This document shows, in pieces, positions 51,753 to 59,776 of a stretch of DNA of 64,000 nucleotides. Under the pieces are notes generated by a model, which had not been told where the DNA came from, searched no databases, and worked only from the letters and a program-made list of their open reading frames with translations. The DNA is taken from the NCBI RefSeq assembly GCF_003480915.1, contig NZ_QUKD01000001.1, positions 186,001 through 250,000 on the forward strand, given 5' to 3'. Each line of letters starts with the position of its first letter. The stretch's first letter is position 1. A program made the position numbers and the translations under genes. The stretch is from Parabacteroides sp. TM07-1AC (GTDB taxonomy: Bacteria > Bacteroidota > Bacteroidia > Bacteroidales > Tannerellaceae).

Positions 51753-52706
51753 ATGGGTATTTTTAGCTTTTTCAGTAAAGAAAAAAAGGAAACTTTAGAC
51801 AAAGGGTTATCTAAGACCAAAGAAAATGTTTTTTCTAAAATCACCAGGGCTATTGCCGGTAAGAGCAAAGTCGATGATGAAGTGTTGGATAATTTGGAAG
51901 AGGTACTTATCACTTCTGATGTCGGTGTAGATACAACGTTGAAGATCATCGAGCGTATCGAGAAACGTGTGGCCCGGGATAAGTATGTGACTACCCAGGA
52001 ACTGACAACGTTATTGCGGGATGAAATCGCAACTCTGCTGACCGAGAATAATACGGAAGATGCCGAAAGCTTTACTGTGCCGGAAGATAAAAAGCCCTAT
52101 GTAATCATGGTTGTCGGAGTAAACGGAGTAGGTAAGACCACGACAATCGGAAAACTCGCTTATCAGTTCAAGAAAGCAGGAAAGAACGTTTATCTGGGAG
52201 CTGCCGATACATTTCGTGCAGCAGCAGTGGAACAGCTGGTTATATGGAGTGAACGTGTGGGTGTTCCTATCGTAAAACAAAAAATGGGTTCTGACCCTGC
52301 ATCAGTGGCATTCGATACACTTAGCTCAGCTAAAGCGAATGGTGCCGATGTTGTTATTATAGATACGGCAGGCCGTTTGCATAATAAGATAAATCTGATG
52401 AATGAGCTGACTAAGATCAAAAATGTGATGAAGAAGGTCATTCCTGATGCTCCGCATGAAGTTCTGTTGGTGCTGGATGGTTCTACAGGGCAGAATGCTT
52501 TTGAACAAGCCAAACAATTTACTGCTGCTACGGAAGTAAATGCACTGGCAGTCACAAAATTGGACGGAACAGCTAAAGGAGGTGTGGTAATAGGCATTTC
52601 CGATCACTTCCGTATCCCGGTGAAATATATTGGTTTGGGTGAAGGTATGGAAGATCTGCAGGTCTTTAATAAAAAGGAATTTGTCAATTCATTATTTGGA
52701 GAATAA
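51753..52706 (+). CDS. ftsY: Signal recognition particle receptor
   Basis: This 317-residue SRP-type GTPase docks ribosome-SRP complexes to the membrane. The N domain (residues 1-100) is followed by the G domain with GVNGVGKTTTIGKLAYQF, DTFRAAAVEQL, VIIDTAGRLHNK and TKLDGTAKGGV. The acidic A domain of E. coli FtsY is absent; the first 15 residues (FSFFSKEKKETL) form a short membrane-targeting helix, as in many other bacteria. rimO follows after three bases, so the two are cotranscribed. Confidence 0.96.
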   Translation: MGIFSFFSKEKKETLDKGLSKTKENVFSKITRAIAGKSKVDDEVLDNLEEVLITSDVGVDTTLKIIERIEKRVARDKYVTTQELTTLLRDEIATLLTENNTEDAESFTVPEDKKPYVIMVVGVNGVGKTTTIGKLAYQFKKAGKNVYLGAADTFRAAAVEQLVIWSERVGVPIVKQKMGSDPASVAFDTLSSAKANGADVVIIDTAGRLHNKINLMNELTKIKNVMKKVIPDAPHEVLLVLDGSTGQNAFEQAKQFTAATEVNALAVTKLDGTAKGGVVIGISDHFRIPVKYIGLGEGMEDLQVFNKKEFVNSLFGE

Positions 52707-52709
52707 CTT

Positions 52710-54008
52710 TTGAAAAAGAATAAAGTAGATATAATAACGCTTGGTTGTTCGAAGAATCTGGTCGATTCGGAACAGTTGATGCGTCAGTTTGTAGCGAATG
52801 GTTATACGGTCGAACATGATCCTCATAAAATAAACGGAGAGATCGTGGTTGTAAATACCTGCGGTTTTATTGGCGATGCCCAGGAAGAGTCGATCAATAT
52901 GATTTTGGAATTGGGTGAAGCCAAGAAAAAAGGAAAGATCGGCCAACTATATGTCATGGGATGCCTTACGGAACGATTCCTGGAGGAAATGAAGCAGGAG
53001 CTGCCTGAAGTGGATCGTTTTTACGGCAAATTTAACTGGAAACAGCTTCTGTCCGATATTGGCAAATCCTACCATCGTGAACTGGCTTCCGACCGTGTGT
53101 TGACAACTCCGAAGCATTATGCCTTTCTGAAGATTGCGGAAGGATGTAACCGTACTTGTTCATATTGCGCGATCCCTATCAGTACCGGACATTATCAATC
53201 TCTTCCGATGGAACAGATCGAAGAGGAAGTTCGTTTGCTTGTAGCCCAGGGTGTAAAAGAGTTTCAGGTGATAGCACAGGATCTGACCTATTATGGACTG
53301 GACTTATATAAAAGGTATGCGCTGCCGGAGTTGGTCGAGCGTATTTCCGATATTCCTGGTGTAGAATGGATCCGTCTGCATTACGGTTATCCTTCCCATT
53401 TTCCTTATGACCTGTTGCGGGTGATGCGTGAGCGTGATAATGTCTGCAAATATCTGGATATAGCCTTGCAGCATATCAGCGATCCTATGTTGAAAATGAT
53501 GCGTCGTAATATAACGAAAGAAGAAACATATGCCTTGTTGGAACGCATCCGTAGAGAGGTGCCGGGCATTCATCTTCGTACAACCTTGATGGTCGGTCAT
53601 CCGGGAGAAACGGAACAGGACTTTGAAGAGCTGGTCGAATTTGTGAAGAAAGCACGTTTTGAACGTATGGGAGCTTTCGCTTACAGCCACGAAGAAGGCA
53701 CTTATTCTTTCAAAAATTATACGGATGATGTTCCGTCTGAAGTGAAACAGGAACGTCTGGATTATTTGATGCGGATACAAGAACGTATCTCAGCCGAGAT
53801 AAATGAAGAAAAAGTAGGCCGGACTTTTAAAATAATACTTGATCGGGAGGATGAAGATTATTATGTCGGACGTACCGAATTCGACTCACCCGAGGTTGAC
53901 CCGGAAATCCTTGTTTTTAAAGAACAATCGCTGAATCCGGGAGATTTTTATAACGTAAATATCGAAGAATCACAGGCTTTTGACCTTTACGGAAAAGTGT
54001 TGCTTTGA
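52710..54008 (+). CDS. rimO: Ribosomal protein S12 methylthiotransferase
   Basis: This 432-residue radical SAM enzyme adds a methylthio group to Asp88 of S12. It has the UPF0004 domain (ITLGCSKNLVDSE, VVNTCGFI, MGCLTERF, giving the three auxiliary cluster Cys), the radical SAM motif CNRTCSYCAIP, and a C-terminal TRAM domain (residues about 370-432). RimO is favoured over MiaB by LGCSKNLVDSEQL. The start is TTG at 52710, chosen because no ATG fits before the first motif and homologues begin MKKNKVDI-like. It follows ftsY by three bases. Confidence 0.94.
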   Translation: MKKNKVDIITLGCSKNLVDSEQLMRQFVANGYTVEHDPHKINGEIVVVNTCGFIGDAQEESINMILELGEAKKKGKIGQLYVMGCLTERFLEEMKQELPEVDRFYGKFNWKQLLSDIGKSYHRELASDRVLTTPKHYAFLKIAEGCNRTCSYCAIPISTGHYQSLPMEQIEEEVRLLVAQGVKEFQVIAQDLTYYGLDLYKRYALPELVERISDIPGVEWIRLHYGYPSHFPYDLLRVMRERDNVCKYLDIALQHISDPMLKMMRRNITKEETYALLERIRREVPGIHLRTTLMVGHPGETEQDFEELVEFVKKARFERMGAFAYSHEEGTYSFKNYTDDVPSEVKQERLDYLMRIQERISAEINEEKVGRTFKIILDREDEDYYVGRTEFDSPEVDPEILVFKEQSLNPGDFYNVNIEESQAFDLYGKVLL

Positions 54009-54085
54009 TATAAAAACCATTAATAAGTTTGTCTGTTTACAAAAAAATAACTAATATCGCTGCTGAATCTATTGATGAAGCAAGT

Positions 54086-54376
54086 ATGAAAAACAAAGAA
54101 CTGATAACAGAGTTGTCTGCAAAATTAGGATGGACTTCACAGGAGGTGACAGAAATGTTGTCTGCTTTTGGAGCTGTGGTCGGTTCGAAGTTGATGGATA
54201 ATGATGCTGTCTATTTACAGGGATTTGGTCTGTTTGAAATCAAAAAGAAGGCAGAGCGTATATCTGTAAATCCGGCAACAGGAAAGCGTTATCTGGTGCC
54301 TCCGAAGCTAGTGCCTGTTTTCAAGCCCGGGGCAACCATTAAATCTAAACTAAAAGAATTGAGCGACAATGAATAG
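54086..54376 (+). CDS. HU-family DNA-binding protein
   Basis: This 96-residue protein matches HU in length and pattern: KELITELSAKLGWTSQEVTEMLSAF, VYLQGFGLFEIKKKAERISVNPATGKR and the basic C-terminus. The ATG at 54086 is used in place of an in-frame TTG at 54029, which would add 19 residues not seen in HU. It overlaps the next gene (HU-TM-LysM) by eight bases, so the two HU-domain proteins are made together. Confidence 0.88.
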   Translation: MKNKELITELSAKLGWTSQEVTEMLSAFGAVVGSKLMDNDAVYLQGFGLFEIKKKAERISVNPATGKRYLVPPKLVPVFKPGATIKSKLKELSDNE

Positions 54377-55622
54377 TCGGCTAACGATACAAGACCTGGC
54401 TGGTTTACTCGCCGAGCGTACCGGAAAGGAAAGGAGTAGCTCTGAGCAATTCCTCCGGGAGTTTATTACAATCGTATCACAGGGTGTTTTCACAGATAAA
54501 ATAGCCAAAGTGAAGGGATTGGGAACCTTTAAAATTGTTTTGGTAGAAAAACGGGAAAGTATTCATGTGAATACAGGAGAGCGTTTTACAATTCCGGCAC
54601 ATTATAAGTTCTCTTTTCTGCCTGATAAGGAGTTGCGTGAATTGGTAAATAAGCCATTTTCCTTCTTCGAGACGGAAGAACTGAATGAGGGTGTTGATTT
54701 TACGGATCTGGATATATCTAAGGAGGCTGAAGATAAAGAAATTGAAGACGAGTCGGTTGAAGAGATACTTCCTTCTTCTGTTCCGGATGAAACAGAAGAA
54801 GTAGTCGAGTCTGATTTACAAACTGCAGAGATTGTAGAAAATAAGACGGAAGAAATAGCTGATGAACCCATTGAACAGAAACCGGCCGAAATAAAAGAAG
54901 CGGAAGAACCTGTTCCTGAAGAACCTCAGGAGACTGTAGAGGAGCCTGCTGAGACGGAACAGTCGGAGCCCGAAACTGAAAAGGCTGCAGAAGAACCGAC
55001 TGAACAGTCAGAAGAAGAAACACAGCAACCATCTATAGCAACTGATTTTAGTGAAACGGATTACCAGTTTGAAGACGAAGAATCGGCTCCGTCCCATTGG
55101 GTGAGAGTCTGGGTTTCGGTTGGTGTCGTAGCCCTGGTTGCCGTGGCAAGTTTCTTTTTGTATCAGAATCGTAGCTTCTTCCTGGGACCGGAAATACCGA
55201 AAGCCTCTTCATTGGTTGGTAATTCCTTGCCGGGTTCGGCAGTTGCTTCCCCCGATACTGTTCAAATAGAAAATACAGACGAAGTCATTGCTGTGGAAGA
55301 AGAGAAGCCGGATACAGTTTCTACCGTATCTCCGGAACAAACAACTGAACCTGCTACGCAAACGCCTAAGGTTTTGGCTAAAGTGAAAATAGAGCCTGGA
55401 AGCCGGTTGACTTTGATTTCCCTTGAATATTATGGAAGTAAGATCTTTTGGGTTTACCTGTATGAGTTCAATAAATCGGTGATCAAAGATCCTAACAACG
55501 TTCCGGTAGGCACTGAAATACAAGTCCCTGCTCCGGAAGTATACGGTATAGACAGATATAGTCGTGCTTCCGTAGATAAAGCAGCGGCACGTCAGACAGA
55601 AATACTGAGCGGAAATTTGTAA
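54369..55622 (+). CDS. Membrane-anchored HU-domain protein with LysM-like C-terminus
   Basis: This 417-residue protein combines an HU-type domain (residues 1-100: LTIQDLAGLLAERTGKERSS, VKGLGTFKIVLVEKRESI, NTGERFTIPAHYKFSFLPD), a long Glu/Pro-rich acidic stretch (105-240), one membrane helix at about 245-265 (WVSVGVVALVAVASFFLYQ), a Ser/Thr-rich linker and a LysM-like domain (about 337-395: KIEPGSRLTLISLEYYGSKIFWVYLYEFN). Topology would place HU in the cytoplasm and LysM outside, a possible link between nucleoid and cell wall. The domain order is unusual, though similar proteins may occur across the order. The start overlaps the previous HU gene. Confidence 0.85.
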   Translation: MNSRLTIQDLAGLLAERTGKERSSSEQFLREFITIVSQGVFTDKIAKVKGLGTFKIVLVEKRESIHVNTGERFTIPAHYKFSFLPDKELRELVNKPFSFFETEELNEGVDFTDLDISKEAEDKEIEDESVEEILPSSVPDETEEVVESDLQTAEIVENKTEEIADEPIEQKPAEIKEAEEPVPEEPQETVEEPAETEQSEPETEKAAEEPTEQSEEETQQPSIATDFSETDYQFEDEESAPSHWVRVWVSVGVVALVAVASFFLYQNRSFFLGPEIPKASSLVGNSLPGSAVASPDTVQIENTDEVIAVEEEKPDTVSTVSPEQTTEPATQTPKVLAKVKIEPGSRLTLISLEYYGSKIFWVYLYEFNKSVIKDPNNVPVGTEIQVPAPEVYGIDRYSRASVDKAAARQTEILSGNL

Positions 55623-55719
55623 CTAAAAATCCACCTTTTTAAGTAAAATAAAACAAAATAGTTATCGTTGGGTTAGTATTATTTAACTGCAAAAGTGAAG
55701 GATACGAATTTAACATTTC

Positions 55720-55727
55720 TAATTTTG
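55720..55727 (+). promoter_or_regulatory. -7 promoter element for the Bat operon
   Basis: The plus strand reads TAATTTTG, 51 bases before the moxR start. The gap 55623-55778 contains no other feature. Confidence 0.55.
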
Positions 55728-55778
55728 TGCAACCATAAAAACAAGCAGAAACAATAAACAATATAAATAGAAAAATCT

Positions 55779-56774
55779 ATGAGTCAGACAGTAGACATTC
55801 GTGAGTTGAATGAACGGATTGAGAGTAAAAGTTCGTTCGTAAACATGATTACGATGGGCATGGACCAGGTAATTGTAGGACAGAAGCATTTGGTGGAATC
55901 TTTATTGATCGGTCTGCTTTCAGATGGGCATATCCTTCTTGAAGGTGTACCCGGTTTGGCTAAGACCTTGGCCATTAAAACATTGTCTTCACTGATCGAT
56001 GCAAAATACAGTCGAATACAGTTTACACCGGACTTGCTGCCGGCCGACGTGATCGGTACTATGATTTATAGTCAGAAAAGCGAAGAATTTCAGGTAAAAC
56101 AAGGCCCGGTCTTCGCTAATTTTGTGTTGGCGGATGAAATTAACCGTGCACCGGCTAAAGTTCAGAGTGCACTTTTGGAAGCCATGCAGGAACGCCAGGT
56201 GACAATCAGCGAAAATACGTATAAACTGCCGGAACCGTTCCTGGTAATGGCTACGCAGAACCCGATCGAGCAGGAAGGTACTTATCCGCTGCCGGAAGCG
56301 CAGGTCGACCGTTTCATGATGAAAGTGATCATTAACTATCCGAAGAAAGAGGAAGAAAAGTTGATCATCCGTCAGAATATCTCCGGCGTGAAACCGGACA
56401 TCAAACCGATCCTGACAAAGAATGAAATTCTGGAAGCCCGTAAAGTGGTCCGCGAAGTATATTTGGACGAAAAGATCGAACGATATATCGTCGATATCGT
56501 ATTTGCTACCCGTTTCCCGCAGGAACATGGTTTGGCAAACCTGTCTAACATGATTTCTTTCGGTGCATCTCCCCGTGCTTCTATCAATCTGGCACTGGCT
56601 GCACGTGCTTACGCATTCATCAAACGCAGAGGTTATGTGATTCCTGAAGATATCCGTGCCGTGTGTCATGACGTGATGCGTCACCGTATCGGTTTGAGTT
56701 ATGAAGCGGAAGCCAATAATTTGACATCAGAGGAGGTTATCAGCGAAATCCTTAATAAGGTAGAAGTACCTTAA
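55779..56774 (+). CDS. MoxR-family AAA ATPase of the Bat operon
   Basis: This 331-residue AAA+ ATPase shows Walker A LEGVPGLAKTLAIKTL, LLPADVIGTMIYSQ, Walker B LADEINRAPAKVQSALLEAM, sensor VMATQNPIEQEGTYPLPEAQVDRF and the C-terminal lid. MoxR ATPases work with vWA proteins as chaperone-like complexes. It is the first gene of the Bat (aerotolerance) operon. It is separated from the DUF58 gene by a 125-bp gap with a hairpin. Confidence 0.93.
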   Translation: MSQTVDIRELNERIESKSSFVNMITMGMDQVIVGQKHLVESLLIGLLSDGHILLEGVPGLAKTLAIKTLSSLIDAKYSRIQFTPDLLPADVIGTMIYSQKSEEFQVKQGPVFANFVLADEINRAPAKVQSALLEAMQERQVTISENTYKLPEPFLVMATQNPIEQEGTYPLPEAQVDRFMMKVIINYPKKEEEKLIIRQNISGVKPDIKPILTKNEILEARKVVREVYLDEKIERYIVDIVFATRFPQEHGLANLSNMISFGASPRASINLALAARAYAFIKRRGYVIPEDIRAVCHDVMRHRIGLSYEAEANNLTSEEVISEILNKVEVP

Positions 56775-56829
56775 TTTTAATCCCATCCGGGTGAAAAATA
56801 AATTTCTCTCGGATGAAAATTGATTTTCT

Positions 56830-56870
56830 TCCGAAAGGAATCTTTTTTCCGTTCGGAAGAAATAAGAGAT
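56830..56870 (+). other. Hairpin between moxR and the DUF58 gene
   Basis: The arms tttcttccg and cggaagaaa pair around a loop that also holds ttttttcc. It may be an attenuator or an mRNA processing site, giving different levels of moxR and the genes downstream. Confidence 0.5.
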
Positions 56871-56899
56871 ACAGTGATTAAATAATTAAAAGGATTACG

Positions 56900-57769
56900 A
56901 TGGAAACAAGTGAACTATTAAAAAAAGTCCGGCGAATCGAGATAAAGACCCGTGGCTTGTCGCGCAATATTTTTGCAGGACAATACCATTCGGCGTTTAA
57001 AGGTCGTGGTATGGCGTTCAGTGAAGTTCGCGAATACCAGTACGGCGACGATATCCGCGATATCGACTGGAATGTGACGGCTCGTTATGTTCGCCCTTAC
57101 GTAAAGGTGTTTGAAGAAGAGCGAGAGCTGACCGTGATGTTGCTGATCGACGTGTCGGGTAGTAGAGACTTTGGTTCCGTGAACGTAATGAAGAAAGAGG
57201 TGATTACCGAGATTGCTGCTACACTGGCGTTTTCTGCCATACAGAACAACGATAAGATCGGTGTGGTGTTCTTCTCTGACAAAATAGAGAAATTTATCCC
57301 TCCGCAGAAAGGGAAAAAGCATATTCTTTATATCATTCGCGAACTGATTGATTTCAAACCTCAGGATACGAAGACCGATATCGGTCAGGTTCTGAAATTC
57401 CTGACCAACGCCATTAAGAAACGTTGTACGACATTTCTGATATCCGACTTTATCGATAAGGAAGGTTTCAAGGACGCCCTGACGATTGCCAACCGCAAAC
57501 ATGACGTGGTGGCTATTCAGGTATATGACCGTCGGGAAACCGAATTGCCGTCTGTCGGACTGATGAAAATAAAAGATGCTGAAACTGGAGCAGAACGCTG
57601 GATCGACAGTTCTTCTGCCCGTGTCCGTGAAGCCTATAAGGAATGGTGGGACCGTCGGCAGGCAGCGATGAGCGATTCGTTCAAGAAATGCCGTGTCGAT
57701 TCAGTGTCTATTCGTACGGAAGATGATTATGTGAAAGCATTGATTGCTCTTTTTGATAAACGTAGTTAA
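56900..57769 (+). CDS. DUF58 domain protein of the Bat operon
   Basis: This 289-residue protein has the DUF58 core: FAGQYHSAFKGRGMAFSEVREYQYGDDIRDIDWNVTAR with the start of a degenerate vWA fold (LLIDVSGSRDFG). DUF58 proteins partner MoxR ATPases. It follows moxR in the operon and ends two bases before the next gene. Biochemical role is unknown. Confidence 0.92.
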   Translation: METSELLKKVRRIEIKTRGLSRNIFAGQYHSAFKGRGMAFSEVREYQYGDDIRDIDWNVTARYVRPYVKVFEEERELTVMLLIDVSGSRDFGSVNVMKKEVITEIAATLAFSAIQNNDKIGVVFFSDKIEKFIPPQKGKKHILYIIRELIDFKPQDTKTDIGQVLKFLTNAIKKRCTTFLISDFIDKEGFKDALTIANRKHDVVAIQVYDRRETELPSVGLMKIKDAETGAERWIDSSSARVREAYKEWWDRRQAAMSDSFKKCRVDSVSIRTEDDYVKALIALFDKRS

Positions 57770-57771
57770 GC

Positions 57772-58776
57772 ATGCAAAAGAAAATTATGAATAAAGGCTT
57801 TCTGTTTCTGCTTCTGATTCTGCTGGCGGGAGGGAAGATGTTTGCGCAGCGGACACTGATCGATGTGAAGCTCGACTCGGCTGCCATTCTGATCGGGGAA
57901 CAGACGGTTTTACATTTGACGGTTACAACAGATAAGGATAAATCGGTTCAGATTGTGATCCCCAATGATACGCTGATGCGTGGGGTAGAGGTTCTGAGCC
58001 TTTCCAAAGCGGACTCGTCGGTGATAGAGAATGACCGCTTGCTCATCAAGCAGGATATTCTGGTTACTTCGTTCGATTCGTCTTTGTATTTATTGCCGCC
58101 GTTCAAAGTGATCGACGGGATGGATACGGTTTATTCCAATCAGGTAGCCCTGAAAGTTTCGACCATTCCTGTGAATGTGGACAAACCGGAAGAGTTCTAT
58201 GATATAAAGGATATCTGGAAGCCACCTTTCGTACTGGCTGATTATTATCCGATTATCTATGGGATTTTACTGGCTCTTTTCCTGATTTGCGTGATTGCTT
58301 ATATCATCAAACGTATACGCAACAAGCAATCTCTTATCCCATTCAAGAAGCCGGAACCGAAACTTCCGCCTCATGAACAGGCTATCAAGGAACTGGATGA
58401 GATCAAACAGCAGAAACTATGGCAGCAGGGACGCAGCAAGGAATACTATACACTGATTACTGAAACATTACGTCGCTATATTGTCGATCGTTTCGACATC
58501 AATGCGATGGAAATGACTTCCGGTGAAATTTTGGATATCATCCGCAAGCAGCATGAAGCTGATTCCGTATACGAAAATCTGAAACAGATATTGAACCTGT
58601 CTGATTTCGTGAAATTCGCTAAAATGAATCCGCTCCCTGATGAGAATGACCTGAGTATGGTAAATGCATACTTGTTTATTAATCAGACGAAGATTGAAGA
58701 AGTTGTCACTCCTGAGGCTGCAGAGGCCGAAGAAAAGGCAACAGAAACAAACGATTCTAATATAACAAAAGAATAA
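57772..58776 (+). CDS. Bat operon membrane protein (BatD-like / DUF4381-like)
   Basis: This 334-residue protein has a signal peptide (MNKGFLFLLLILLAGGKMFAQ), a periplasmic beta-domain (residues 27-150), a membrane helix near 163-183 and a cytoplasmic tail (HEQAIKELDEIKQQKLW, TLRRYIVDRFDINAMEMTSGEIL). That tail is homologous-looking to the tail of BatD, which has the same DVLRAL/YLSDK pattern. It lies between DUF58 and batA, where a small accessory component of the complex is expected. Name not assigned. Confidence 0.75.
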   Translation: MQKKIMNKGFLFLLLILLAGGKMFAQRTLIDVKLDSAAILIGEQTVLHLTVTTDKDKSVQIVIPNDTLMRGVEVLSLSKADSSVIENDRLLIKQDILVTSFDSSLYLLPPFKVIDGMDTVYSNQVALKVSTIPVNVDKPEEFYDIKDIWKPPFVLADYYPIIYGILLALFLICVIAYIIKRIRNKQSLIPFKKPEPKLPPHEQAIKELDEIKQQKLWQQGRSKEYYTLITETLRRYIVDRFDINAMEMTSGEILDIIRKQHEADSVYENLKQILNLSDFVKFAKMNPLPDENDLSMVNAYLFINQTKIEEVVTPEAAEAEEKATETNDSNITKE

Positions 58777-58777
58777 A

Positions 58778-59764
58778 ATGGTATTTGCAAATCCTACATA
58801 TCTGTATTTGTTATTGCTGCTTATCCCGATGATAGGATGGTATATCTGGAAGCTCTGCAAAAGTCAGGCTAGTTTGCAGGTATCTTCTTCGGAAGCATTC
58901 GATGCACCGGGGGCAACTTCGTGGAAAGTGTATCTGCGGCATGTCCCTTTTGTCCTGAGAATGGCAGCAATAGCTGTACTTATTATTATATTGGCACGTC
59001 CGCAGTCGACGAATAGCTGGCAGAACACTTCTACGGAAGGTATCGACATTGTCATGGCGATGGATATTTCCAGTAGTATGTTAGCACAGGACTTTAAGCC
59101 GAACCGTCTGGAAGCATCCAAAGATGTGGCAGCTTCCTTCATCAACGGTCGTCCGAACGATAACATCGGACTGGTGGTTTTTGCGGCTGAAAGTTTTACG
59201 CAATGTCCGCTTACAACCGACCATACCGTGCTGTTGAATCTGTTCAAGGATATCCAACCGGGTATTATCCAGGATGGAACAGCGATCGGTTTGGGACTGG
59301 CAAATTCGGTAAGTCGTATCAAAGACAGCCAGGCTAAATCGAAAGTGATCATCTTGCTTACCGACGGTGTGAACAATGCCGGCGAGATCGCCCCTGTTAC
59401 GGCAGCTGAAATTGCCAAAACATTCGGTATACGTATTTATGCGATCGGGGTGGGGACACAAGGTTCTGCTCCTTATCCTTTCCAGACCGCATTCGGCGTA
59501 CAATATCAGAATATTCCTGTCGAGATCGATGAACCGACTTTGAAGCAGATCGCAGCAACGACCGGCGGACAGTATTTCCGTGCAACGGATAATACAAGTC
59601 TGAAGGAAATCTATTCTGAGATCGACAAGATGGAAAAGACCAAGATCAGTGTACAGCAATACAGCAAGAAACAGGAAGAATATAAGAACTGGGCTTTGCT
59701 GTTATTCGCTTTGCTTTTGGTTGAGATTTTATTGAGAAATACATTGTTAAGAAATATACCGTAA
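58778..59764 (+). CDS. batA: BatA, vWA domain membrane protein
   Basis: This 328-residue protein has N-terminal membrane helices (TYLYLLLLLIPMIGWYIWKL and VLRMAAIAVLIIILA), a vWA domain with MIDAS motif DISSSM (about residues 95-100) and LTDGVNN, and a C-terminal helix (NWALLLFALLLVEILL). It is one of the two membrane-anchored vWA proteins of the Bacteroides aerotolerance system. It precedes the batB-batC fusion by 12 bases. The function in oxygen tolerance is from the family; mechanism is unclear. Confidence 0.9.
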   Translation: MVFANPTYLYLLLLLIPMIGWYIWKLCKSQASLQVSSSEAFDAPGATSWKVYLRHVPFVLRMAAIAVLIIILARPQSTNSWQNTSTEGIDIVMAMDISSSMLAQDFKPNRLEASKDVAASFINGRPNDNIGLVVFAAESFTQCPLTTDHTVLLNLFKDIQPGIIQDGTAIGLGLANSVSRIKDSQAKSKVIILLTDGVNNAGEIAPVTAAEIAKTFGIRIYAIGVGTQGSAPYPFQTAFGVQYQNIPVEIDEPTLKQIAATTGGQYFRATDNTSLKEIYSEIDKMEKTKISVQQYSKKQEEYKNWALLLFALLLVEILLRNTLLRNIP

Positions 59765-59776
59765 ATAGAAAGGCTT

